A DNA stretch of 64,000 nt from Bacteroidales bacterium (lineage in GTDB: Bacteria; Bacteroidota; Bacteroidia; Bacteroidales; F082): positions 115,196 through 179,195 of the forward strand of contig JAFGYB010000066.1 of NCBI GenBank assembly GCA_016936355.1. The letters are read 5' to 3'. Shown here in pieces: positions 17,262 through 24,850 of the stretch (position 1 is its first letter; the number at the start of each line of letters is the position of its first letter). The position numbers and the translations under genes are program-made. The notes under the pieces are model-generated. The model searched no databases and was not told where the DNA came from. It saw only the letters and a list, made by a program, of their open reading frames with translations.

Positions 17262-17558
17262 TTAATTGTTTTTCTGGTAAGTAACGGTTCCTTTCTTTTC
17301 AATCAGGTCGACAATAGCCGTTACGGTAGCATCGGTAGGTAACCCTTTTGTGTTTTCTGCCATGCGGGCACCACTGCCGGAAACGTACAGAACGAGTTCG
17401 CCTGTACCGGCCCCTACACTGTCCATGGCAACAACAAAATCGTTCTTGCCTTCCAATGTTTCGGGGTGTACTTTTTCAAGCAGCAGCAATTTAACTCCTC
17501 CCATTTCGGGAGTTTTCTGACTTGAAACAACGGTTCCTATTACTCTGGCTAGAATCAT
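17262..17558 (-). CDS. BMC-P shell vertex protein (EutN/CcmL family), copy 1
   Basis: A 98-aa EutN/CcmL protein: MILARVIGTVVSSQKTPEMGG, KLLLLEKVHPETLEGKND, VAMDSVGAGTGELVLYVSGSGAR (the classic GSGAR loop) and a terminal VTAIVDLIEKKG. It is the most typical vertex protein of the four and probably the principal one. Two bases separate it from the preceding BMC-H gene. Confidence 0.94.
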   Translation of the reverse strand: MILARVIGTVVSSQKTPEMGGVKLLLLEKVHPETLEGKNDFVVAMDSVGAGTGELVLYVSGSGARMAENTKGLPTDATVTAIVDLIEKKGTVTYQKNN

Positions 17559-17560
17559 AT

Positions 17561-17860
17561 TTATTTCTGGTTTTTTCGTCCCAACGGCAGGGCAGTGTCA
17601 ACATTTGCATGAGGACGAGGTATGATATGGCTGGAAACAATTTCACCCACTTTCTCTGCGGCACGAAGTCCGGCATCAACGGCGGCTCTTACAGAAGCTA
17701 CATCACCCCGAACGATGGATGTTACATATCCACCACCCGTTTTTTCGTAACCAACCAATTCAACTTTGGCAGCTTTGACCATAGCATCGGAAGCTTCCAC
17801 CATGGCAGCAAAACCACGGGTTTCAATCATTCCCAAAGCATCTACATTAAAGTCTGACAT
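17561..17860 (-). CDS. BMC-H hexameric shell protein, copy 2
   Basis: A 99-aa single BMC-domain protein, the main facet tile. Contains [38 protein letters not shown] around the pore, and the C-terminal [17 protein letters not shown]. It is nearly identical to the first gene of the operon (97 aa); the two differ mainly at both ends and at a few internal sites. Paired with BMC-T and followed two bases later by BMC-P copy 1. Confidence 0.95.
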   Translation of the reverse strand: MSDFNVDALGMIETRGFAAMVEASDAMVKAAKVELVGYEKTGGGYVTSIVRGDVASVRAAVDAGLRAAEKVGEIVSSHIIPRPHANVDTALPLGRKNQK

Positions 17861-17881
17861 AATTTAATCTCCTATATATGA

Positions 17882-18514
17882 TTAATAATTTTCGCGACCG
17901 GAAAGTGCTGCCAACCGTTTTTCCACGATTGTTTTACATTCCAGTACTTCGGCCTCGGGCCCCCCAATGTATACACGGCCAAACTTCCCAAAACCGACAA
18001 CCTCGATGAGCTTGATGTGCGCTGCTTTTTCGGCTTCGTTGGCAGCATAATAAGCATAACCGGCCGGTTCAATTTCGAGTACATAAAGGGTTTCTCCTTT
18101 CAGCAGCATCATCCCGTGACGGGTTCGGTTTACCATTTGTGCATGATGGTCATCCACATTCTTAATCAACTGACTGGTCAGGATTCGGGGTTTGATACGG
18201 TCCGATTCGGTCCGGCCGATGGCATTTAAAACGGCTTCTCCGGCCTGGCGGGTATCGCCCTGACTGTCGGAATGGATTTCAAGCATCCCATAGGCACGTT
18301 CAACAATCTGCATGCCCGGCAAAACATTGGTTGATTTAATGGCAATATCCGTCAGTGCGTTGATCTCAATGCCCGGAGCAATTTCAATTACACAGCTGGC
18401 TTGTCCGCTCACAGGGAGAAATCCCCTTGAGACGGTTGCAATATAAGAAGCCATTTGCAACTGAAGCGAATCCAGAAAGATATAGGTTCGTAAGTCAATT
18501 TTTGAATCACTCAT
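17882..18514 (-). CDS. BMC-T tandem-domain shell protein
   Basis: A 210-aa protein with two BMC domains. The first (about residues 8-100) is circularly permuted-like, with LRTYIFLDSLQLQMASYIATVSRG and a VIEIAPGIEINALTD strand; the second (about 105-200) has YGMLEIHSDSQGDTRQAGEAVLNAIG and FGRVYIGGPEAEVLECK. This matches the trimeric BMC-T proteins thought to form gated, double-layered pores for larger metabolites or cofactors. Position between two nearly identical BMC-H genes suggests the H-T-H cassette arose by local duplication of the BMC-H gene. Confidence 0.9.
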   Translation of the reverse strand: MSDSKIDLRTYIFLDSLQLQMASYIATVSRGFLPVSGQASCVIEIAPGIEINALTDIAIKSTNVLPGMQIVERAYGMLEIHSDSQGDTRQAGEAVLNAIGRTESDRIKPRILTSQLIKNVDDHHAQMVNRTRHGMMLLKGETLYVLEIEPAGYAYYAANEAEKAAHIKLIEVVGFGKFGRVYIGGPEAEVLECKTIVEKRLAALSGRENY

Positions 18515-18529
18515 ATTTTTGGCTATTTA

Positions 18530-18823
18530 TTATTTTTTCCCTCCCAACGGAAGTGCAGAATCAACATTAGTGTGAGGGCGCGGAATAATATGGCTGGAAA
18601 CAATTTCACCAACCTTTTCAGCAGCCCGAAGGCCGGCATCCACAGCGGCTCTGACAGAAGCAACATCGCCTCGAACAATGGCTGTAACATAGCCTCCGCC
18701 TGTTTTTTCGTAACTTACCAGTTCAACTTTAGCTGCTTTGACCATGGCATCTGACGCTTCCACCATGGCAGCAAAACCCCGGGTTTCAATCATGCCCAAG
18801 GCCAACATTTCATTTTGTTCCAT
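18530..18823 (-). CDS. BMC-H hexameric shell protein, copy 1 (first gene of BMC operon)
   Basis: A 97-aa BMC-H protein and the leading gene of the eleven-gene microcompartment operon. Has [20 protein letters not shown], the pore segment [14 protein letters not shown] and the tail [20 protein letters not shown]. About nine in ten residues match copy 2 at 17561-17860. A -7 element lies about 60 bases upstream. Confidence 0.95.
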   Translation of the reverse strand: MEQNEMLALGMIETRGFAAMVEASDAMVKAAKVELVSYEKTGGGYVTAIVRGDVASVRAAVDAGLRAAEKVGEIVSSHIIPRPHTNVDSALPLGGKK

Positions 18824-18869
18824 TTTGTGATTTATTTAAGTTTAACCTTAATGAATTCAGTAGATTATG

Positions 18870-18890
18870 AATACGTATTACGCAAAATTA
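18870..18890 (-). promoter_or_regulatory. Putative promoter and palindromic operator of the BMC operon
   Basis: TAATTTTG at 18883-18890 (minus strand) matches the TAnnTTTG -7 consensus. Overlapping the expected start site is the perfect palindrome AATACGTATT (18870-18879). The same ATACGTAT core sits in the promoter of the cytochrome operon near 39.36 kb. Operator function is inference. Confidence 0.35.
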
Positions 18891-19375
18891 ATAAAAAAAC
18901 CAGATTTTGTGTTTCACGCATTCGTAATCCGTAAATATAGCTTATTTATTGCTTATTAAAAGCGTATTCGATTGGAATGAATTAAGTATTTTTTATCACT
19001 TTCACCAATTTTCCAACGGTTTCGTTCTTGAAATGAATTTATAAACCGTTGGATTTAGAAAAAAAATCCTTTTTTCAATTTTGAACAAAAAAATAATTGA
19101 ATACTCGTTTCCTTGACGACTGAAATCGGCATAAAAAGTGGAAGTCTAATACTGGTCGGGCAAGTGAACTTGCGACTTTTAAAGTGGATAATTATCCGAA
19201 ATCGTAATCGAAAGTGGCGAATCGGTTGGAGTGGATTGGAACCTGTGAAAACGGGAAATAACAACCCTTTATGATTATAAAGATCAGATATACAGTAGTG
19301 TAAGAATTAAAAAAGCCGGGTGATTTTATTTTGGCACAACAGTTGTCTTTAGTAAGGCCGTTACTTTGGAAAATT
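18891..19375. other. Gene-free spacer between BMC operon and small zinc-ribbon gene, with inverted repeats
   Basis: About 480 bases, AT-rich, without a convincing gene on either strand. It holds a perfect 10-bp inverted repeat CCAACGGTTT (19013-19022) / AAACCGTTGG (19043-19052) with a 20-bp spacer, immediately followed by GGATTT / AAATCC (19051-19069) and a T-run. These could be a regulator site, a leader hairpin or a terminator of an unseen short RNA. Confidence 0.4.
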
Positions 19376-19522
19376 ATGACAACCATACGTTCTGGAAAAA
19401 AGTTATATAAAGGAAAGGTTAAATTGTACTTTAAATGTGATCGCTGTGGTTATGTTTCAATTGTAAAAGATTCCTTTTGCCCCATCTGTTTAAAGGATGG
19501 ATTAAAGATGAAATTGGTTTGA
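19376..19522 (+). CDS. Small zinc-ribbon (rubredoxin-like) protein
   Basis: A 48-aa basic protein with two CxxC knuckles, FKCDRCGYVS and FCPICLKDG, spaced as in the zinc ribbon/rubredoxin-like domains at the end of rubrerythrins. It has no catalytic domain. I chose the ATG at 19376 because it starts just ahead of the basic MTTIRSGKKLYKG segment; the longer frame from 19331 adds an unlikely leader. It is transcribed away from the BMC operon and is followed one base later by another small gene. Possible roles are nucleic-acid or partner binding, or metal/redox sensing; none is proven. Confidence 0.55.
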   Translation: MTTIRSGKKLYKGKVKLYFKCDRCGYVSIVKDSFCPICLKDGLKMKLV

Positions 19523-19523
19523 T

Positions 19524-19718
19524 ATGGAACACGCACTGACTATTAATGAAATGTTTTCGATTGAAGAACTTGCCAAGGCAGGTTTGCGGCAACTTGACGT
19601 TCCGAATATTTCTGCAAAAGTTTTTGCAAAAGATGACCAGGTTTTCTTCTTTGATGAAACAAACCATGACCTGTACCGACTTTTTTCCATAATAAACAAG
19701 CGATCCTTTTTCCTTTAG
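19524..19718 (+). CDS. Small 64-aa protein of unknown function
   Basis: Starts one base after the stop of the zinc-ribbon gene, so the two are cotranscribed. The sequence (MEHALTINEMFSIEELAKAG...) is mixed helical then beta-like (KVFAKDDQVFFFDETNHDLYRLFSI), with no membrane segment, cysteine or recognisable motif. A strong terminator follows at 19746. The pair may belong functionally with the divergently transcribed BMC operon, or may simply sit beside it. Coding status rests on the tight spacing and the downstream terminator. Confidence 0.5.
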   Translation: MEHALTINEMFSIEELAKAGLRQLDVPNISAKVFAKDDQVFFFDETNHDLYRLFSIINKRSFFL

Positions 19719-19745
19719 TAGGATGAATTCTCATCCTCCCGCCTG

Positions 19746-19782
19746 AAAAAAAGCCCGCAAGCAATCCTGCTTGCGGGCTTTT
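19746..19782 (+). terminator. Rho-independent terminator of the small-gene pair
   Basis: Twelve-base perfect stem AAGCCCGCAAGC / GCTTGCGGGCTT with a six-base loop and a following T-rich stretch. Confidence 0.8.
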
Positions 19783-19827
19783 GCGTTTTAACTTAAAAGG
19801 AAATAATTTTTAGATGTATAACAGGAA

Positions 19828-20391
19828 CTATTTAACCCGCTTCATCACGTTTTTTTCCGTATGCTCAAAAACCGATTCCCGGCCTTTGATCTGAATTAGC
19901 GTGTTTTCGTTGTAAGTAAAGGTATTACTGTCCAGCTTTTGAAAAGTTATGTTATACTGGAGCGTTCTGAATTCTTTATCCAGAAAAGGGTTGGAACTGA
20001 TTCCGTGAACAGGATTTTCTAGCTGTGCTGAAAGAGTAAACGAAGATTCTGAGTCATCAACTGTTCCTCCTGCATTAACGGCGATGCCCCTGGGTACAAT
20101 GAAACTTTTGAGTAACTGTTTGTTTTCATTATCCCAAATAAAGTATCCGACTTCCTGATGAAAAGGATTTTCGTCGCCATCCTTTTCCCAGGCAGCTGTA
20201 CTATAGCGGAGGACCCATAATGCCTGTTCATGATTCTCAACCAGTCCGATGGGAATGAACTCCATAATTTGTCTGAAACGGGTGTTTTCTTCCTTGCGAT
20301 CGGGATCAGGAGCCTTGTTTTCTCCACTCCAACCTTCACTTTCCCACTGACCAATCAAAAACTCAATAGGGCCGTATTCCATAGGTTTCAT
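19828..20391 (-). CDS. Nitrobindin-like heme-binding beta-barrel protein
   Basis: A 187-aa cytoplasmic protein of the DUF1794/THAP4-like heme-binding (nitrobindin) family: GPIEFLIGQWESEGW at the N-terminus, then FHQEVGYFIWD, LKSFIVPRGIAVNAGGT and C-terminal beta strands. Relatives are ten-stranded barrels that bind ferric heme or fatty-acid-like ligands and interact with NO or peroxynitrite. No signal peptide is present. It is a single gene between a terminator and the tRNA, with a -7 element just upstream. Confidence 0.75.
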   Translation of the reverse strand: MKPMEYGPIEFLIGQWESEGWSGENKAPDPDRKEENTRFRQIMEFIPIGLVENHEQALWVLRYSTAAWEKDGDENPFHQEVGYFIWDNENKQLLKSFIVPRGIAVNAGGTVDDSESSFTLSAQLENPVHGISSNPFLDKEFRTLQYNITFQKLDSNTFTYNENTLIQIKGRESVFEHTEKNVMKRVK

Positions 20392-20399
20392 TTTATTGA

Positions 20400-20407
20400 C
20401 AAAAATA
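20400..20407 (-). promoter_or_regulatory. Putative -7 promoter element of the nitrobindin-like gene
   Basis: TATTTTTG on the minus strand, nine bases ahead of the ATG; matches TAnnTTTG. Confidence 0.4.
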
Positions 20408-20456
20408 AATGGATATCAAAGTAAACCCTTTGTTTTCTTTTCTCAAATTATGTTAA

Positions 20457-20490
20457 TAAAAAAAGGCTAACCCAAATTGGATTAGCCTTT
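20457..20490 (-). terminator. Terminator downstream of the tRNA
   Basis: Stem AAAGGCTAA / TTAGCCTTT followed by seven T on the minus strand, six bases past the tRNA 3' end. Confidence 0.75.
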
Positions 20491-20495
20491 CGTAG

Positions 20496-20567
20496 TAGCG
20501 GGGGCAGGATTCGAACCTACGACCTACGGGTTATGAGCCCGCCGAGCTACCACTGCTCCACCCCGCA
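20496..20567 (-). tRNA. tRNA-Met (CAU), initiator-like
   Basis: Cloverleaf on the minus strand beginning TGCGGGGTGGAGCAGTGG with the anticodon loop CTCATAA flanked by GGG and CCC, T-arm GTAGG-TTCGAAT-CCTGC and acceptor 3' half CCCCGCT plus discriminator A. Three G-C pairs at the bottom of the anticodon stem and an unpaired 1-72 position (T opposite T) are initiator features, so this is probably tRNA-fMet. CCA is not encoded. A terminator follows. Confidence 0.92.
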
Positions 20568-20677
20568 ATATATTTTTTCTTTTTAAGAGCGAATTTCGTC
20601 GTTTATATCTCCATCAAAAACGAGGGTGCAAAGATATATTTTGTTTCTTTGCCAAGCAAATATTTTTTAAAAAAATT

Positions 20678-21559
20678 ATGCCGCATAAAGCAGGTTTTGT
20701 CAATATTATCGGTTATCCGAACGTAGGGAAGTCCACTTTGATGAACGCGCTGGTGGGTGAAAGACTGTCGATTATCACCTCCAAAGCACAGACTACCCGA
20801 CATAGGATTATGGGTATTGTAAACGGGGAAGATTATCAGATTATTTTTTCCGATACCCCGGGGATTGTCCGCGATCCGGCATACAAGATGCATGAATTGA
20901 TGAATAAATACATCGATTCAGCCCTTCAGGATGCGGATATTTTTCTTTTGATGACGGAACCCGGGTTGGATTTTTCCGAAGATACTGTGGTGGATAAGAT
21001 TGTGAAGTCTCGTGTACCGGTACTTGTACTGATCAACAAAATCGATCTCTCCACACAAGAGTCGGTTCAGGAGCAAATGAAACAATGGCAGGAGAAATTA
21101 CCTGTAGCTGAAGTTATTCCTGTTTCTGCACAAAATGAGTTTAATATTGAAGCGGTGATGAACCGGATTCTGGCTTTGTTACCTGAAAGTCCTGCTTATT
21201 TCGAGAAAGATGAACTGACCAACCGTACGGAACGTTTTTTTGTTTCAGAGATCATCCGTGAAAAGATTCTGTTGAATTATAAAAAAGAAATTCCGTATGC
21301 AGTGGAGGTAATCATTGACAGTTTCAAAGAAGAAGAAAACATTATAAATATTCAGTCGACCATATACGTGGAGCGGGATACCCAGAAAGGAATTGTTTTG
21401 GGGCATCAGGGAAAAGCCATCAAGAAGACCGGAACCATGGCCCGGTTGGATATGGAAACCTTTTTCGGCAAAAAGATTTTCCTTCAGATGACCGTGAAAG
21501 TGAAAAAAGACTGGCGTAACAACGAAACAACATTGAACCGTTTTGGCTACGACCATTAA
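20678..21559 (+). CDS. era: GTPase Era
   Basis: Essential GTPase that binds 16S rRNA and checks 30S assembly. 293 aa. G1 GYPNVGKST (12-20), G2/G3 region with TTRHRIMG and FSDTPGIV, G4 NKID, G5 VSAQ, and a C-terminal KH domain with GHQGKAIKKTGTMARLDME. It is followed 21 bases later by der, giving a ribosome-assembly GTPase pair; the downstream S4-domain gene may belong to the same transcript. Confidence 0.97.
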   Translation: MPHKAGFVNIIGYPNVGKSTLMNALVGERLSIITSKAQTTRHRIMGIVNGEDYQIIFSDTPGIVRDPAYKMHELMNKYIDSALQDADIFLLMTEPGLDFSEDTVVDKIVKSRVPVLVLINKIDLSTQESVQEQMKQWQEKLPVAEVIPVSAQNEFNIEAVMNRILALLPESPAYFEKDELTNRTERFFVSEIIREKILLNYKKEIPYAVEVIIDSFKEEENIINIQSTIYVERDTQKGIVLGHQGKAIKKTGTMARLDMETFFGKKIFLQMTVKVKKDWRNNETTLNRFGYDH

Positions 21560-21580
21560 CGCATAAAATACAGCAGAAAA

Positions 21581-22891
21581 ATGAGCAATATTGTTGCAAT
21601 TGTAGGGCGCCCTAACGTGGGCAAATCGACCCTGTTTAACCGGCTGACCCAGTCGAAGGAAGCGATTGTGGAATCGGTGAGCGGAGTAACCCGCGACAGG
21701 ATTTATGGCGTAGGTGACTGGAACGGTATCCATTTTTCAGTGGTCGACACGGGTGGTTTTGTTAAAGGATCAGATGATATTTTCGAAGAGGAAATACACA
21801 AACAGGTTTTATTTGCCGTTGATGAAGCGGATGCTATTGTTTTTGTTGTGGATGCACGATCAGGGATTCATCCGCTGGACGAAGATGTGGCAGATATCTT
21901 ACGTAAATCGGGAAAGAATGTGCTGGTGGCTGTCAACAAGGTAGACACACCCAACCAGGAAGCACTGATTGGAGAGTTTTATGCGCTGGGTTTACATAAC
22001 GTCTATCCTGTTTCTGCGGTAACCGGTACCGGTACCGGTGAATTGCTTGATGACCTCGTAAAAGACATGCAGAAGGAAGAAGAGGAGGAAGAGATTCCTG
22101 ATATGCCCAGATTGGCAGTGATTGGACGCCCCAACGTGGGGAAGTCATCACTCATTAATACCTTGCTGGGAGGCGAACGAAACATTGTGACCCCCATTGC
22201 CGGAACCACCCGCGATTCGGTTTATACTCCATTTAAAGGCTTTGGTCATGAGTTTATGCTGGTGGATACAGCCGGCCTCCGAAAAAAAGGAAAAGTATAT
22301 GAGAATATAGAGTTCTATTCTACTTTGCGGACCATCAGAGCCATTGAAAACTCGGATGTGTGTTTGGTATTGCTGGATGCCAGTCAGGGAATTGAAAAGC
22401 AGGATGTGAGTATTTTTCATCTGGCTGAAAAAAATAAGAAAGGCATTGTTGTCGTAGTCAATAAATGGGACCTGGTAGAGAAAGATCAGAATACACACAT
22501 TGAATTTGAAAAAGCCATCAAAGAACGGATTGCACCTTTTCAGGATGTACCTGTTGTTTTTGTTTCTGTTCACGAAAAGCAACGGATATTCAAGGTTTTG
22601 AATCTGGCTGCTGAAGTATATGAGAAACGGGCGAAGAAGATATCAACCTCACAGCTGAATGATTATTTACTCCCGATTATTCAGCAAACGCCTCATCCCA
22701 TGGTTTCACGAGGCCGTTACCTTAGGATCAAATACATCATGCAACTGAAAACGCCGACCCCGCAGTTTGTCTTCTTTTGTAATCACCCATCCGAAGTGAA
22801 AGATCCGTACAAGCGATTTCTGGAAAACCAGATCAGGAAAAAATATGATTTTCAGGGAGTCCCCATTCAGTTATTCTTCAGGGAAAAATAG
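21581..22891 (+). CDS. der: Ribosome biogenesis GTPase Der (EngA)
   Basis: Double-GTPase needed for 50S subunit assembly. 436 aa with two complete G domains: the first at GRPNVGKST (8-16), DTGGF and NKVD, the second from about residue 177 with GRPNVGKSS, DTAGLRKKGK and NKWD, then the C-terminal KH-like domain. An acidic linker rich in glutamate (about 165-175) joins the G domains. Lies between era and the Hsp15-like gene. Confidence 0.97.
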   Translation: MSNIVAIVGRPNVGKSTLFNRLTQSKEAIVESVSGVTRDRIYGVGDWNGIHFSVVDTGGFVKGSDDIFEEEIHKQVLFAVDEADAIVFVVDARSGIHPLDEDVADILRKSGKNVLVAVNKVDTPNQEALIGEFYALGLHNVYPVSAVTGTGTGELLDDLVKDMQKEEEEEEIPDMPRLAVIGRPNVGKSSLINTLLGGERNIVTPIAGTTRDSVYTPFKGFGHEFMLVDTAGLRKKGKVYENIEFYSTLRTIRAIENSDVCLVLLDASQGIEKQDVSIFHLAEKNKKGIVVVVNKWDLVEKDQNTHIEFEKAIKERIAPFQDVPVVFVSVHEKQRIFKVLNLAAEVYEKRAKKISTSQLNDYLLPIIQQTPHPMVSRGRYLRIKYIMQLKTPTPQFVFFCNHPSEVKDPYKRFLENQIRKKYDFQGVPIQLFFREK

Positions 22892-22895
22892 TGTG

Positions 22896-23285
22896 ATGGA
22901 AACGGTTCGTCTGGATAAATGGTTGTGGGCTGTAAGGCTGTTTAAAACCCGTTCGATGGCCACTGAAGCCTGTAAAGGCGGAAAGGTGAAAATGAATGGT
23001 ACAAACGCCAAACCTTCGCGCGAAATCAAAGTTGATGACGAAATTGAAGTGGTGCAGAGCGGGATCAGGAAAAAAGTCAGGGTGAAACAAGTAGTTCAAA
23101 ACAGGGTAGGGGCCAAGCTGGTTCCTGACCTGATGGAGGACCTGACTCCGATGGAGGAGCTGGAAAAACTCGACATGCTTCGCCAGGTAAATTATGAACG
23201 ACGCGACCGGGGAGTGGGTCGTCCTACCAAAAAAGACCGGCGATTGATTGACCGACTGAAAGACCTTGATGATCCGGAGGATTGA
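22896..23285 (+). CDS. S4-domain RNA-binding protein, Hsp15-like
   Basis: A 129-aa basic protein. The N-terminal S4 domain METVRLDKWLWAVRLFKTRS with CKGGKVKMNG resembles Hsp15 (HslR), which binds free 50S subunits carrying stalled nascent chains. The C-terminal half is highly charged, with RRDRGVGRPTKKDRR. I start it at the ATG four bases after the der stop; the longer frame would overlap der. Position with era and der supports a ribosome-related role. Confidence 0.85.
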   Translation: METVRLDKWLWAVRLFKTRSMATEACKGGKVKMNGTNAKPSREIKVDDEIEVVQSGIRKKVRVKQVVQNRVGAKLVPDLMEDLTPMEELEKLDMLRQVNYERRDRGVGRPTKKDRRLIDRLKDLDDPED

Positions 23286-23298
23286 TTCAATATTTCCT

Positions 23299-23306
23299 TA
23301 GCTTTG
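23299..23306 (+). promoter_or_regulatory. Putative -7 promoter element of the EEP lipoprotein gene
   Basis: TAGCTTTG, matching TAnnTTTG, 33 bases ahead of the ATG at 23340. Confidence 0.4.
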
Positions 23307-23339
23307 TGTTTCCCAAATTAAAACCTAATTTTTTTGAAT

Positions 23340-24371
23340 ATGAAAAAAATATTTTTAGGCGCTGTTGCCGTCTTCTCAGTGGTTGTACTGGCCACATCCT
23401 GTCAAAGCAAACAGGAAAAACCTGTTTCTGCAGCCTTTTACAATGTGGAGAATTTATTTGATACCATTGACAACCCGTTGACCCGGGATAACGATTTTTT
23501 GCCCACCAGTAAAGTGGCTTGGAACACGGAGCGTTACAACCGTAAGCTAAAACATATTGCCAAGGTAATGTCCTCAATGGAACCCGGAAGCTATCCTACG
23601 TTGTTTGGCTTGGCCGAAGTTGAGAATAGAACGGTTGTGGAGGACCTGATTCATCAGAAATCGATGGTAAAAGCCGGATATAAGATCCTGCATAAAGACA
23701 GTCCCGATGAACGGGGAATTGACGTGGCTCTGTTATACCGACCCGATATTTTCCGTCCGGTGGAAACACAATTCATTGCACTGCATTTTCCCTCCGAACC
23801 CAACGACCGCACCCGCGATATTTTGTATTCGAAAGGAGTGGTGTATGGAAAGGATACGCTGCATGTATTTGTCAATCATTGGGTTTCCCGATATGGGGGG
23901 CAGGATGCAACGGATACCTTAAGGCGGTATACCGGCTACTTCTTGAAAAACATTTGCGACTCAATCATGCAGGTTGAACCCAAGGCTAATATTATCATTA
24001 TGGGTGATTTAAACGATGATCCTACCAATTACAGTCTGGTAAAATCACTGGGGGCACTACAGCCTACACCCAGCCCTGTTGACGGAGCGCTTTATAACCT
24101 GGCGGCCATTCCTTTTAGTCAGGGCAAAGGTTCACTGTACTACAAAAGTTGGGATCTTTTTGATCAGATCATTGTATCGGCTCCCATGCTCGATGGACAA
24201 AACGGCATTCAAGTCAATTCAGAATCCGAAACAATTTTCAAAAAAGACTGGATGTTGTTTAAAAGAAGAGATGGGGTGATGGTTCCCAACCGAACCGAAT
24301 CAAGCCGAAGCTATTTTGGGGGCTACAGCGACCATTTACCGGTAATGATCGGAATGGAAGCGCACGACTAA
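23340..24371 (+). CDS. Endonuclease/exonuclease/phosphatase-family lipoprotein
   Basis: A 343-aa predicted lipoprotein: signal peptide and lipobox ATSC (Cys21), then an EEP-fold domain. The metal and catalytic motifs are in order: FYNVENLFD (Asn), GLAEVENRTV (Glu), ERGIDVALLY, FVNHWVSR, IIMGDLNDDP and the terminal YSDHLPV. Substrate cannot be told from sequence; relatives include DNases, phosphodiesterases and sphingomyelinases. Lipidation places it in the cell envelope. Start at the ATG at 23340; a TTG six bases upstream is less likely. It converges on the CYTH gene with five bases between the stops. Confidence 0.85.
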   Translation: MKKIFLGAVAVFSVVVLATSCQSKQEKPVSAAFYNVENLFDTIDNPLTRDNDFLPTSKVAWNTERYNRKLKHIAKVMSSMEPGSYPTLFGLAEVENRTVVEDLIHQKSMVKAGYKILHKDSPDERGIDVALLYRPDIFRPVETQFIALHFPSEPNDRTRDILYSKGVVYGKDTLHVFVNHWVSRYGGQDATDTLRRYTGYFLKNICDSIMQVEPKANIIIMGDLNDDPTNYSLVKSLGALQPTPSPVDGALYNLAAIPFSQGKGSLYYKSWDLFDQIIVSAPMLDGQNGIQVNSESETIFKKDWMLFKRRDGVMVPNRTESSRSYFGGYSDHLPVMIGMEAHD

Positions 24372-24376
24372 AGAGC

Positions 24377-24850
24377 TTATTTCCAGTTTTTATAAGGATT
24401 TTGTGACAGGTAGGCATTGTAATAGCGGATGTCTCCTGTCACTTCTTTTCCCAGCCAGGAAGGTTTGGTGAACGGGAAATTTTCCTCCGGTAATTCAATC
24501 TCGGCAAGAATCAATCCCTGATTGTTTCCCTGAAATTCATCCACTTCAAAATAGAGGTTCTTTTCAGCCGGGATTATGTAACGGGTTTTTTGGATTTGTC
24601 CCGGTTCGCACAACAACAGTAAATCCTGAGCCTCCCTGACAGGTATTTCCTTTTCCCATTCAAATCGCTGGGTTCCGGAATCATTGCTTTTACCCTTGAT
24701 AGTGATATAGGCCCGGTCATTCCAAATACGAATGCGGACAGTTCTTTGGGGTGCAGAAGAAAGGTAACCCTGGATGATGGGAATGCTTTGCCTGACTTCT
24801 TTCTTGAAGTCACCCTGCACCAAAAATTTTCTTTCGGTTTCAACCGGCAT
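24377..24850 (-). CDS. CYTH-domain protein (inorganic triphosphatase-like)
   Basis: A 157-aa triphosphate tunnel enzyme with the signature ETERKFLV (ExExK at residues 4-8), then TVRIRIWNDRAYITIKG, EWEKEIP, TRYIIP and YFEVDEFQG, giving the alternating charged beta strands of the tunnel. Short bacterial CYTH proteins commonly hydrolyse inorganic triphosphate; the substrate here is not certain. The ATG overlaps the purA stop by one base (TAATG), so translation is coupled to purA. Confidence 0.85.
   Translation of the reverse strand: MPVETERKFLVQGDFKKEVRQSIPIIQGYLSSAPQRTVRIRIWNDRAYITIKGKSNDSGTQRFEWEKEIPVREAQDLLLLCEPGQIQKTRYIIPAEKNLYFEVDEFQGNNQGLILAEIELPEENFPFTKPSWLGKEVTGDIRYYNAYLSQNPYKNWK

Noticed and set aside
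19055..19386. Minus-strand frames in the spacer ahead of the BMC operon
   Set aside because: No motif, Phe/Ile/Ser-rich composition typical of AT-rich noncoding DNA; left as spacer.
22845..22895. Upstream extension of the Hsp15-like gene
   Set aside because: It overlaps der and does not match the S4-domain N-terminus; the ATG at 22896 fits.
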